Assembly: GCA_903898475.1 (NCBI GenBank) | Contig: CAIUFU010000207.1 | Location: forward strand, 1 to 18,303 | Reading direction: 5' to 3' | DNA from: an uncultured Alphaproteobacteria bacterium | GTDB taxonomy: Bacteria; Pseudomonadota; Alphaproteobacteria; Rickettsiales; UBA1997 | DNA length: 18,303 nt | Shown: one piece after another, positions 6,959-14,478 of the stretch | Layout of the letters: every line of letters begins with the position of its first letter | How positions within the stretch are numbered: the stretch's first letter is position 1 | Position numbers and translations under genes: made by a program | Notes under the pieces: model-generated | Database searches by the model: none | What the model saw: only the letters and a program-made list of their open reading frames with translations | What the model was told of the DNA's origin: nothing

Positions 6959-7933
6959 TTAATATTTTTCCACCACTCCAAAATCTAGCAGCAACTGGTT
7001 CAAATAAGTTCCATTTTTGGCAATTTCTTGCGGGTTTTTTTCGCTTTTCTTCCCAAAAAAAACATCCGCCACGTAACGCCCGTAAATGTCGGTTTTGTTG
7101 GTTTTAACCACTAAAAATGGCGCGTCTTTTAAGATTTTTTTAAGCGCCAAAAAACTTTTTTGACCCTCTTTTGTGTCGGCTTCGGGTGCATTAATTTTTG
7201 CCAAACGCAAAATTTCTTTGTGAGTAATTCCAAAACCCAAATCGAGATTCACGTGCAAAGTGTCGCCGTCCACCACCCGCTCTAAAATAGCTTTGTAGCA
7301 ATGCATTGCGTCTAGTTTTACGGCAGATTTTTTTAACGAGGTTTTGTGCACTTCAACAATTTCGCCGTCTTTAAATTTGGTTTTGATTTCAGCAAAAATG
7401 CTAAATCCCAAATCGATCTTTTTTCCAAGCTGCTCCACAATTTTGTAGGTAAAAAGCTGCGCTTGCGGACGGGTTAGTTTTGTGTTGGTTTTTGCTTTGA
7501 TCTTCTTTTTTTCAGAGGCTTTCGACTCAGCAACGGCACGCTGTAAATCGTTTGAACTTAATTTATTTTTAACTGTCAGGTCTTCAAGAATTTGTCGTTT
7601 CTCGTCACTTTCAATTGCCGCCAGATTTCGGTAGTGACTCCAACTCAAATCATTTTCTGCAACCGGCAAAGTTGGGTAGGCTTTGTAAAAACTGTGCATT
7701 TGGTAAAGAGTGCTTTTGGTAATTGCCGTGTCTTTTTCCAACTCTTCAAACATTTTTTTTCCGTACTCGGCGCGCTCGTCTGTTTTTAAATGCGCGTCAA
7801 TTTCTCGACCAATTTGCCAACTCATTACCACCTTTTGACGGTTCACGGTTTGAACAATATTCTTCTGCGTTTGCGTGATTAATTTTTGAATTTCAGCGAG
7901 CAGTTTTGGGTAATTTTTGAGAGCAATTTGCAT
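6959..7933 (-). CDS. DUF1016 N-terminal domain fused to staphylococcal-nuclease domain
   Basis: 324 residues. Residues 8-120 are a DUF1016_N (YhcG-type) helical domain, with NIVQTVNRQKVVMSWQIGRE, STLYQMHSFYKAYP and LSWSHYRNL. In YhcG this part is followed by a PDDEXK nuclease. Here a lysine-rich linker (138-150) and a segment to 210 lead instead to a thermonuclease domain (213-324): DGDT (222-225), RLAKINAPE (243-251) and TDIYGR (281-286). These give the counterparts of staphylococcal nuclease Asp21, Arg35, Glu43 and Arg87; the Asp40 place is Asn248, as in some relatives. So it is probably an active Ca-dependent nuclease with a DUF1016 targeting or oligomerising domain. There is no signal peptide, so it acts inside the cell. 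DUF1016 proteins occur in defence islands, but no other defence gene is in view. Confidence 0.85.
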   Translation of the reverse strand: MQIALKNYPKLLAEIQKLITQTQKNIVQTVNRQKVVMSWQIGREIDAHLKTDERAEYGKKMFEELEKDTAITKSTLYQMHSFYKAYPTLPVAENDLSWSHYRNLAAIESDEKRQILEDLTVKNKLSSNDLQRAVAESKASEKKKIKAKTNTKLTRPQAQLFTYKIVEQLGKKIDLGFSIFAEIKTKFKDGEIVEVHKTSLKKSAVKLDAMHCYKAILERVVDGDTLHVNLDLGFGITHKEILRLAKINAPEADTKEGQKSFLALKKILKDAPFLVVKTNKTDIYGRYVADVFFGKKSEKNPQEIAKNGTYLNQLLLDFGVVEKY

Positions 7934-7977
7934 CTGGCTTGCAGGCTTTGTTTACAAGGGAGTTGGGAGTTTTTGCT

Positions 7978-8003
7978 GAATTGTTCCTCGCGAGGAACAA
8001 TTC
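7978..8003. repeat. Perfect 26-bp palindrome after pepP
   Basis: GAATTGTTCCTCG is followed at once by its reverse complement. As RNA it would form an 11-bp stem with a CGCG loop. It begins inside the pepP stop codon and lies between pepP and the nuclease gene on the minus strand. No T-run follows on either strand, so a standard intrinsic terminator is not supported. It could be an mRNA-stabilising hairpin, a protein-binding site or a copy of a dispersed palindromic repeat. No second copy is present in the window by eye. Confidence 0.8.
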
Positions 8004-9705
8004 AAATTTGCGCCCGAAAAACCGCCAAAATTTCTTTCAACCACTGGCAATTTTCCACGCTAATTTTCTGAGCGAAATTTTCTAAAATCTGCTCGTGGTA
8101 ATTGCAAAGCCACTTGCGCTCGGGACGCGTCAACATTTTAAAATCGATCAACTTGGGATCGAGCGGCGCCAAAGTCAGGGTGCGAAATTGCAAAAATTTC
8201 TCGTCGAATTTTTCAACCAGCATTAGGTTTTCAATGCGAATTCCGTATTCGCCTTCTTTGTAAAAACCGGGTTCGTTTGACAGAATCATTCCTTCAAGCA
8301 GCGGCTGGTGGGCGCGCTTGCTGATTCCACACGGGCCTTCGTGCACTGACAAAAAGCTACCAACGCCGTGTCCGGTGCCGTGGTCGTAGTCGAGCCCCGC
8401 GCGCCACAAATGTTCGCGAGCCAGCGCGTCAAGCTGGGCGCCAGAGGTGCTGCGCGGAAATTTCGCTCGCGCCAAAGCAATGTGGCCTTTCAAAACGCGG
8501 GTGAAATTTTCGACCATTTCGAAGGTTGGTTGTCCGATTGCAATTGTGCGCGTGACGTCGGTGGTGCCGAAAAATTCTGGTCCAAAATATTGCCCGCCCG
8601 AGTCGATTAAGTAGAGCGAATTGCCGGCGATTTTTTTGTTAGTTTTTTCACTGGCGTGGTAGTGAATTACCGCGCCGTTGCTGGCGAAACCCGAAATTGA
8701 AGCAAAACTTGGATACAAAAAATCTGGGTGTTCTTTACGAAATTCCAACAGCTTTTCTGCCGCTAAAATTTCGTCAGTTTCGGGCGCCTCACTCAACCAA
8801 AATAAAAATTTTGTCAGCGCCAATCCGTCAACTTTGTGGGCTTTAATTGCGCCAGAAATTTCGGCCGAATTTTTGCAAGCTTTGGCAATTTCAATGGCGT
8901 CGGTTTTGAAAATTATTTCGGATTTGTTTTGTTCAAGAAGGTTGAGAAGCCACTGGTTAGTTGATGCTGCGTCAATTTGAACTTTTTTTAAACTCGCAAT
9001 TCGTGAAGCGAAATTTTCAAGCGCCACAAAATTAACCCCCGCCAAATCTGGATGTGCGCGGCTTAAATCAACAAATAAATCAACTTCACCACTTTTAAAT
9101 AAAATCGCGTAAGCCAGCAAAAGCGGCGTGGCTTCTACGTCGGCAGCGCGAATATTAAGCAACCAGCAAAGGTTTTCGGGTTTGGTAATTACGACAGCAT
9201 CCGCCTCTAAGCCTTGCAAAATCTGAGCGCGTTTGGTTTGTGAATCGAGGCCCGTAAGATTTTCGTCACAAGAAAAAATTGCCGAATTTTTTGGGCTCGG
9301 GCGATTTTGCCAAATGGCGTCAACTGGGTTTTGTTCAAGTAATACGTGGTTTTGCGGCAAAGATTTGGCAAAATTCACCCCAGTTAATTTCGCATCCAGC
9401 GCTACCACACCCTCGCCCAAATTCTCCTGCAACCAAGCAAGTGGCGACTTTTGCGCAATGTTAAAAATTTCAAACTCGTTTGAATCCAACTCACTTTTGG
9501 CCTGCAAAATGTAGCGCCCGTCAGTGAAAAAATACGACTTCTCCTGCCCAATAATTACCGTCGCGTTTGATCCCGCAAACCCAGTCAAATATTGAATGCG
9601 CTTCTGGCTTTCTGGCAAATATTCCGAAAAAAATTCGTCACAATTCGGCAGAAAAAAGAAATCGATTTTTTGTTCTTTTAAAAAAATTTTTAACTTTGCT
9701 AACAT
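8002..9705 (-). CDS. pepP: Xaa-Pro aminopeptidase (aminopeptidase P, M24B)
   Basis: A 567-residue cytosolic metallopeptidase that removes an N-terminal residue next to proline. I start it at the ATG at 9705 (MLAKLKIFLKEQ), which fits the family's normal N-terminus; a further in-frame ATG at 9780 would add 25 unlikely residues that lie antisense to the DUF4160 gene. Two creatinase-like N-terminal domains (IQYLTGFAGSNAT, FFTDGRYILQA) precede the pita-bread catalytic domain. The five metal ligands are visible: Asp368 (LIDSGGQY), Asp383 (TTDVTRT), His446 (GTGHGVGSFLSVHEGP), Glu478 (SNEPGFY) and Glu492 (GIRIENL). The length matches the long three-domain type found in Proteobacteria and eukaryotes rather than the 440-residue E. 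coli PepP. Downstream on the same strand are the palindrome and the DUF1016-nuclease gene, 68 bases away. Confidence 0.93.
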   Translation of the reverse strand: MLAKLKIFLKEQKIDFFFLPNCDEFFSEYLPESQKRIQYLTGFAGSNATVIIGQEKSYFFTDGRYILQAKSELDSNEFEIFNIAQKSPLAWLQENLGEGVVALDAKLTGVNFAKSLPQNHVLLEQNPVDAIWQNRPSPKNSAIFSCDENLTGLDSQTKRAQILQGLEADAVVITKPENLCWLLNIRAADVEATPLLLAYAILFKSGEVDLFVDLSRAHPDLAGVNFVALENFASRIASLKKVQIDAASTNQWLLNLLEQNKSEIIFKTDAIEIAKACKNSAEISGAIKAHKVDGLALTKFLFWLSEAPETDEILAAEKLLEFRKEHPDFLYPSFASISGFASNGAVIHYHASEKTNKKIAGNSLYLIDSGGQYFGPEFFGTTDVTRTIAIGQPTFEMVENFTRVLKGHIALARAKFPRSTSGAQLDALAREHLWRAGLDYDHGTGHGVGSFLSVHEGPCGISKRAHQPLLEGMILSNEPGFYKEGEYGIRIENLMLVEKFDEKFLQFRTLTLAPLDPKLIDFKMLTRPERKWLCNYHEQILENFAQKISVENCQWLKEILAVFRAQI

Positions 9706-9745
9706 GTTTTTACCAATTTGATTAACCAAAAAACCCACACCTAAA

Positions 9746-10007
9746 ATGCCCGAAATCAGTCGCTTCTTTGGAATTGTCATTCAAATGTATTTCAACGAAC
9801 ACAATCCACCACATTTTCACGTAAGGTACAACAAACTACAGAGCTCAAATTGACATTGAGAATTTTGGAATAATTGACGGACATTTACCTCCGAAAGTAT
9901 TCGCTCTCGTTGTTGAGTGGGCAGGTATTCACCAAAAAGAGCTACGAAAAAATTGGATCAACATTCGAAAAGACGGCAGCTTCGCCACAATCAATCCGCT
10001 GGAGTAG
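9746..10007 (+). pseudogene. Frameshifted DUF4160 gene
   Basis: Two frames together spell a normal DUF4160 protein of about 87 residues. The first (9746-9853) starts MPEISRFFGIVIQMYFNEHN and HFHVRYNK, then runs to an early TGA. The second, beginning at 9837, continues YRAQIDIENFGIIDG, LALVVEWAG-like FALVVEWAG and IHQKELRKNW to a TAG at 10005-10007. Removing one base in the AAAC run at 9833-9836 joins them as HFHVRYN(N/K)YRAQ, the expected DUF4160 sequence. It is therefore a one-base-insertion pseudogene or a sequencing or assembly error in a short A-run. DUF4160 normally pairs with DUF2442, which follows intact. Function of the pair is unknown; a toxin-antitoxin-like role has been suspected. 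Its start lies 40 bases from the divergent pepP start, so promoters for both must be in or near 9706-9745, where I see no clear -35/-10 pair. Confidence 0.85.
10001..10004 (+). promoter_or_regulatory. GGAG ribosome binding site setting the DUF2442 start
   Basis: GGAG lies five bases before the ATG at 10010 and is formed by the last codons of the DUF4160 frame. It supports the 83-residue start over longer in-frame options beginning at 9917, which would only read DUF4160 bases in the wrong frame. Confidence 0.65.
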
Positions 10008-10009
10008 TA

Positions 10010-10261
10010 ATGAATTACGTAGTAGACGCTTCTTACATTCAAGATTACCAAATCCACCTCGTTTTTAACGACAAAAAATCTGGAATTGTTGATTTAGAAA
10101 AAACTATTCGAGACGACCACAGAGCAATTTTTAAAGAACTAGTTGATTTAACAAATTTCAAAAATTTTAAGGTCGACGCCGACACGATTGTTTGGCACAA
10201 TGGTCTAGACCTTTCTCCTGAATACCTTCACGACCTATTAATTAAACAAAATGGCCACTAA
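10010..10261 (+). CDS. DUF2442 protein
   Basis: An 83-residue protein starting MNYVVDASYIQDYQIHLVF, followed by NDKKSGIVDLEKTI and ending with TIVWHNGLDLSPEYLHDLL. The pattern of two strands at the start and a WxNGxDLSPExL end is the hallmark of DUF2442. The family is of unknown function, is thought to bind DNA or a partner protein, and is very often the second gene after DUF4160. Length is normal and the frame is intact although its partner is broken. The stop overlaps the start of radA by 11 bases, so radA may be translated from the same message; the overlap is unusual because a small accessory pair is fused transcriptionally to a repair gene. Confidence 0.85.
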   Translation: MNYVVDASYIQDYQIHLVFNDKKSGIVDLEKTIRDDHRAIFKELVDLTNFKNFKVDADTIVWHNGLDLSPEYLHDLLIKQNGH

Positions 10262-11660
10262 AAAAACTGCCTATTCCTGTCAATCTTGCGGCGCAATTCA
10301 TTTTAAATGGGCGGGTAAATGCCCTGATTGTGGGGCGTGGAACAGTATTGTTGAAGAATTTGCCGAAGGTGGCGGCTCGCATTTTACGCGAATTGTTGAC
10401 GACAAAAAAAATAAAAAATCTGACGCGAAGAAAATTGAATTGGTGCAGCTAACTGGCGAGGCGCAAAATTTTCCGCGCATTCAAACTAACATTAACGAAC
10501 TTGATCGCGTGCTGGGCGGCGGCTTGGTGCAAGGCTCCGTGGTTTTAATTGGCGGAGATCCCGGAATTGGCAAATCAACTTTGCTTTTGCAAACGGCAGA
10601 AAGTTTGGCTCAAGGAAAAAATCAGGTAATCTACATTTCAGGTGAAGAATCAATTGACCAAATTCGTCTGCGGGCGCAGCGGATGGGCGTTAAACAAGAT
10701 TCGATTCAACTTGCTGCAACCACCAACGTGGCTGAAATAATTAACTCTGTTGACGGCAAAAAGCTGCCAACGGTTGTGATTATTGACTCAATCCAAACAA
10801 TGTTTTTAGAAGATTTAGCTTCAGCACCCGGCACCGTTTCACAAGTGCGAGCGGCGGCCGGTGAATTAACAATTTTTGCCAAAAAAAATAATATTACTTT
10901 GCTGATTGTTTCGCACGTAACCAAAGACGGCCAGATCGCTGGGCCCAAGGTTCTAGAGCACATGGTTGACACCGTGCTTTATTTTGAAGGCGAAAAAGAT
11001 CTGCATTTTAGAATTTTGCGCTCGATTAAAAATCGCTTCGGTGCGGCCAATGAAATTGGCGTTTTTGAAATGAATGAGATTGGTCTTTCGGAAGTGTCAA
11101 ACCCAAGCGAACTTTTCCTAACTTCTTACGACCGCGAAACTAGCGGCTCGATTGTTTTTGCTGGCGTTGAAGGCAGCAGGCCAATTTTAGTTGAAATTCA
11201 AGCGCTGGTTTCACCAAGTTTCATTCCAACTCCAAGACGCGCCGTTGTTGGTTGGGACACCAATCGCTTGGCAATGGTAATCGCCGTTTTAAACAGTCGT
11301 TTCGGCCTCAATCTTTTCGACAAGGAAGTTTATTTAAACATTGTCGGCGGCTTAAAAATTGAAGAAACCGCGGCCGATTTGGCCGTTGCCTGCGCCCTAA
11401 TTTCTGCAGCGCGCGACATTGCTTTGCCCGCCTCAACAATTGCCATTGGCGAAGTTGGTTTAAGCGGCGAAGTTAGAATGGTTAGCAATTTGGAGGGAAG
11501 ATTGAAAGAAGCCGCCAAGCTTGGCTTCAAGAATTGCTTGATTCCAAAAGCGAATGAGAAAAATAAAAATTTCGCAGCACTAAAAAAATTACTACCGGAA
11601 TTAGAATTGCATTTAATTGGTCACATTCGTGACTTGGCAAAATTTTTTAAAAAAGGCTAA
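10251..11660 (+). CDS. radA: DNA repair protein RadA (Sms)
   Basis: 469 residues, close to the usual 455-460. RadA is a RecA-like DnaB-type ATPase that drives branch migration and processing of recombination intermediates. Visible in order: a zinc finger with Cys10, Cys13, Cys24 and Cys27 (CQSCG...CPDCG); Walker A GDPGIGKST (102-110); Walker B VVIIDS (175-180); the RadA signature KNRFG (260-264); and a Lon-protease-like C-terminal domain (about 285-465), with GGLKIEETAADLAVACALIS and IGEVGLSGEVR. The catalytic serine of Lon is not expected in RadA. The start at 10251 gives MATKKTAYSCQSCG, the normal short lead to the finger. It overlaps DUF2442 upstream and is followed three bases later by the cupredoxin gene. 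Codon use and base content look like the neighbours. Confidence 0.96.
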   Translation: MATKKTAYSCQSCGAIHFKWAGKCPDCGAWNSIVEEFAEGGGSHFTRIVDDKKNKKSDAKKIELVQLTGEAQNFPRIQTNINELDRVLGGGLVQGSVVLIGGDPGIGKSTLLLQTAESLAQGKNQVIYISGEESIDQIRLRAQRMGVKQDSIQLAATTNVAEIINSVDGKKLPTVVIIDSIQTMFLEDLASAPGTVSQVRAAAGELTIFAKKNNITLLIVSHVTKDGQIAGPKVLEHMVDTVLYFEGEKDLHFRILRSIKNRFGAANEIGVFEMNEIGLSEVSNPSELFLTSYDRETSGSIVFAGVEGSRPILVEIQALVSPSFIPTPRRAVVGWDTNRLAMVIAVLNSRFGLNLFDKEVYLNIVGGLKIEETAADLAVACALISAARDIALPASTIAIGEVGLSGEVRMVSNLEGRLKEAAKLGFKNCLIPKANEKNKNFAALKKLLPELELHLIGHIRDLAKFFKKG

Positions 11661-11663
11661 TTT

Positions 11664-11996
11664 ATGAAAAAATTATTTAAGACTATTACCGCTTTAACCT
11701 TTGTTTTTGCGGCTTCAAACGCTTTTGCTGCCAACACAGAATTTTTAGTTCAAATCAAAGATCACAAATTTGAACCGGCAGAAATCACGGTTCCTGCCGA
11801 TCAAAGATTCACTCTTGTCATTGAGAATCTCGACAAAACTTTAGAAGAATTTGAAAGCGGGGATTTAAAAAAAGAGAAATTGGTTGGTGCTGGAAAAAAA
11901 ATTAACATCGTCATCAGCCCTTTAAAATCAGGCGAGTACAAGTTTTTTGGCGATTTTCACCAAAAAACTGCACAAGGCAAAATTATTGTTCAGTAG
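11664..11996 (+). CDS. Exported cupredoxin-fold protein
   Basis: 110 residues with a Sec signal peptide (MKKLFKTITALTFVFAASNA) and an AFA cleavage site after residue 22. The mature 88-residue part is a single cupredoxin-like beta-sandwich: FEPAEITVPADQRFTLVIEN, EEFESGDLKKEKLV and GEYKFFGDFHQKTAQGKIIV. The EEFES...KEK and KFFGDFH pieces match the small periplasmic cupredoxin_1 group related to the N-terminal domain of EfeO and often found by iron or copper uptake genes. The usual His-Cys-His-Met copper set is not seen; acidic residues and His in GDFHQK may bind a different metal. It follows radA by three bases without a functional link that I can see. Its 3' end overlaps the convergent waaA by 14 bases, so there is no space for a terminator between them. 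Confidence 0.8.
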   Translation: MKKLFKTITALTFVFAASNAFAANTEFLVQIKDHKFEPAEITVPADQRFTLVIENLDKTLEEFESGDLKKEKLVGAGKKINIVISPLKSGEYKFFGDFHQKTAQGKIIVQ

Positions 11997-13269
11997 AACT
12001 TACTTTCTCTTCCAATTCCAAAATAAAACTGATCTTTTCCACCACCTCTTTAGCAATATCGTCAGCACTTTCAATTGCTGATGAGGCGTTGCTAATCATG
12101 GTTTGTAGCGCTTTTTCGCTTTGCAAAAATTCTCGCACTTGCGCCGCCAAACTTGCTGCTGAGTCAACCAGCGCACAAGCGTTTCTTGCTTCTAGCGTGG
12201 CGTAAATTTCTTTAAAATTTTTGACGTTGCGACCCGAAATCACTCCGCAACCAAGCTTAATTGCTTCAAATGGATTGTGACCTCCAACCTGTGCTAGCGA
12301 GCCTCCGATGAAAGAGAATTTGGCTAGGCGGTAAAAAATTCCAAGTTCGTTTAAAGTGTCGACCAAATAAATTTCGGTGCCGCTTTCGAGATTTTCTTTT
12401 TTGCTGCGCTGCGCCAATTTCACCGAGCTTAGCAAAGGCTTAACTTCTTCTGCTCGATTAGGGTGACGCAAAACCAAAATGGTTAAAAGATCAGGAAAAT
12501 CTTTTTTAAGCAGCTCGTGCGTTTGCATTATTATTTCTTCTTCACCCTTGTGAGTGCTAGCTGCAAGCCAGAATGTTCTGGCGCCGATTTGGGTTTTTAA
12601 CTTGGTTAATTCATCCGCATCAAAGCCTAAATTTTGCGCCTGCGATTTGAGGTTGCCGTAAAAGAAAATTTCTTGATCGGTTAGTGTTTGCAAACGCGCT
12701 TTGTCCTCTTCGCTTTGCGCAAAAATTCCGGCGAAACAATCAAAAATATGAAAACCACAAGATTTAGCAAAACGCCATTTTTTTGACGATTTTTCTGACA
12801 TTCTGGCATTCACCAAAAAGGTCGGAACATCCATTTGATTGGCCACATCAATGACGTTTGGCCAAATTTCTGACTCAACAAAAAGTGCCACTTCGGGGCG
12901 CCAAAAATAGAAAAAATCCTTAACGCAAAAGTAAGTATCAATTGGCAAAAATTGATGCACCACGCGGCCATTAAATTGGGGAATTTTTGCCGCTACAACC
13001 GCAGCAGAGGTAACAGTGGTTGTGGTAAATAAAATTGAAACTTTCGGAAAAAAACTCAGCAGCTCTTCAATTAAAATGAATGCCGAATTTGTTTCACCAA
13101 CACTAACAGCGTGAAGCCAGATGATTTGGCCTTTGGGACGAAGTTCCGTAGGCTTTCCGAAACGTTCTTTTAAGCGCTTTTTATCTTCCTTTTTTTTGTA
13201 AACGCGAAAGAAAAGATAAAGCTCAAGAAATGGAAAAAGTGCGACTGAGAGAATTCGGTAGATTAGCAT
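11983..13269 (-). CDS. waaA: 3-deoxy-D-manno-octulosonic acid (Kdo) transferase
   Basis: 428 residues, normal for WaaA (KdtA). It adds Kdo from CMP-Kdo to lipid IVA on the cytoplasmic face of the inner membrane in LPS core assembly. The start is a membrane anchor (2-22), followed by WLHAVSVGET with the family's catalytic Glu59, VHQFLPID (104-111), ESEIWPN (132-138), AASTHKGEEE (236-245), LRHPNR and GGHNPFE (329-335), which contacts CMP-Kdo in the GT-B fold. Its presence shows a Gram-negative outer membrane with LPS or at least a Kdo-lipid A core. It is the last gene of the minus-strand run, 27 bases after the UbiH-type gene. Whether it adds one, two or more Kdo units cannot be told from the sequence. 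Confidence 0.95.
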   Translation of the reverse strand: MLIYRILSVALFPFLELYLFFRVYKKKEDKKRLKERFGKPTELRPKGQIIWLHAVSVGETNSAFILIEELLSFFPKVSILFTTTTVTSAAVVAAKIPQFNGRVVHQFLPIDTYFCVKDFFYFWRPEVALFVESEIWPNVIDVANQMDVPTFLVNARMSEKSSKKWRFAKSCGFHIFDCFAGIFAQSEEDKARLQTLTDQEIFFYGNLKSQAQNLGFDADELTKLKTQIGARTFWLAASTHKGEEEIIMQTHELLKKDFPDLLTILVLRHPNRAEEVKPLLSSVKLAQRSKKENLESGTEIYLVDTLNELGIFYRLAKFSFIGGSLAQVGGHNPFEAIKLGCGVISGRNVKNFKEIYATLEARNACALVDSAASLAAQVREFLQSEKALQTMISNASSAIESADDIAKEVVEKISFILELEEKVSSTEQ

Positions 13270-13296
13270 TTTAAAAATGACGTAAAAATTAAATGA

Positions 13297-14478
13297 TTAG
13301 AACCCGCCAGCACTCTTAATAAAAAAGTTTTTTAGTAGCGGAATTTTATTGACCAGACCCAGTCCCAAGTCGCGAACTACGCTGACGGACAGACTCTTAG
13401 TTTCAAAAAGTGAATTTAGAATGTCGGTTGCAACCAACATCTTTTTTGCCTCAGATTTGGCTTTTTTATTGTAAGAATTAATCAGGTTTTGGTTTGAAAT
13501 ATCCAAACCACAAAGCAGATTATTTTTCACCAACTCGCACAAAATTTTAATTCCCGAAATCGCCAAATTAAAACCCTGTCCTGCGATTGGATGCACACCA
13601 CAAGCGGCGTCACCGATTAGCAGCATTTTTTCGTGGTAGAATTTTTCTGCTTCAATCGCAATTAACGGGTAAGAAAATTTCTCCGAAATTACCGCAGATT
13701 TTCCTAAACAATCTTCCATTTTTTTGTTTAATTGCTGAGTAAAATTTTCTTCATCCAAACTTAAAATAGCTTGCGCAAGCTTGTCAGGCGCGATCCAAAC
13801 AATTGACGACTGATTCGGATTTTGTAGTGGCAAAATTGCCAGTGGCCCGCCGGGTAAGAATTTTTCGTAAGCAATATTTTCGTGTGGGCGCTGGTGCTCA
13901 ATATTAAAAACAATTGCCGTTTGGTAATATTTTTTTTGCGTGGTGTGAATTTGATAAAGCTCGCGCAGCTTAGAAAAACGGCCGTCGCAAGCGAGCAACA
14001 ATTTTGAATTTAGAATTTTTCCGCCGTCAAGTTTGATGGTAACGCCATTCTCAAAAGCAATTTCTTCGTAAAAATTCGGCGAAAAAACCGTGATATTTTT
14101 ACGCAGCAAAATCTGATCACGCAGCGCGTTGTGGATGTGGTAATTTTCAATAATTTGCCCCAACTGCCCTGCTTTTTCGTCCACCTCTCGACCAATAAAA
14201 TCAAGGAAGAACGGCGATTTGTAGTCAGTGATTTTAATGTCAGAAATCACGCCGGCATGTTTTTTAGTTTCGTCGAAAATTCCTATTTCTTTAAACAACG
14301 CAAGTGACGCCGAAGAAATTGCGTAAGCACGCCCGTCACGCTTTCTGTCTGTTTTTAGGATGTCTTGTTTTTCAATAATGGCGATTTTTAAGTCAGACGA
14401 AACATTGCTCAAAGCAAGCGCTGCAGTCATGCCAGCAAAGGATCCGCCAATTATTGTGATGTCGAAATTTTCTGACAT
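13297..14478 (-). CDS. UbiH/UbiF/COQ6-family FAD monooxygenase
   Basis: 393 residues, the typical length of the ubiquinone-ring hydroxylases. The N-terminal FAD motif is DITIIGGSFAGMTAALAL (6-23); the second motif LACDGRFSKLR (162-172) is the DG signature; LLIGDAACGVHPIAGQGFN (286-304) is the GD motif with the HPIAGQG loop that marks the UbiH/UbiF/VisC/COQ6 family. It would hydroxylate the ring of an octaprenyl-type quinone precursor at the inner membrane using O2 and NAD(P)H. Which carbon (UbiH, UbiF, UbiI, UbiL or UbiM) needs a tree, so no symbol is given. The start overlaps the stop of the BRO-family gene (TAATG on its strand), so the two are translated from one message. It implies an aerobic ubiquinone-based chain. 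Confidence 0.88.
   Translation of the reverse strand: MSENFDITIIGGSFAGMTAALALSNVSSDLKIAIIEKQDILKTDRKRDGRAYAISSASLALFKEIGIFDETKKHAGVISDIKITDYKSPFFLDFIGREVDEKAGQLGQIIENYHIHNALRDQILLRKNITVFSPNFYEEIAFENGVTIKLDGGKILNSKLLLACDGRFSKLRELYQIHTTQKKYYQTAIVFNIEHQRPHENIAYEKFLPGGPLAILPLQNPNQSSIVWIAPDKLAQAILSLDEENFTQQLNKKMEDCLGKSAVISEKFSYPLIAIEAEKFYHEKMLLIGDAACGVHPIAGQGFNLAISGIKILCELVKNNLLCGLDISNQNLINSYNKKAKSEAKKMLVATDILNSLFETKSLSVSVVRDLGLGLVNKIPLLKNFFIKSAGGF

Noticed and set aside
8678..8980. A 100-codon plus-strand ORF
   Set aside because: Antisense to the pepP catalytic region; explained by codon bias.
9706..9780. A 25-residue N-terminal extension of pepP from the ATG at 9780
   Set aside because: It lies antisense to the DUF4160 start, has no family match, and the ATG at 9705 gives the standard aminopeptidase P N-terminus.
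9830..9842. Programmed +1 frameshift site in DUF4160
   Set aside because: I see no known slippery codon pair or stimulating signal; a one-base insertion in the A-run is simpler.
9874..10068. ORF of 64 codons starting at 9874
   Set aside because: It is the wrong frame over the second half of DUF4160 and the start of DUF2442.
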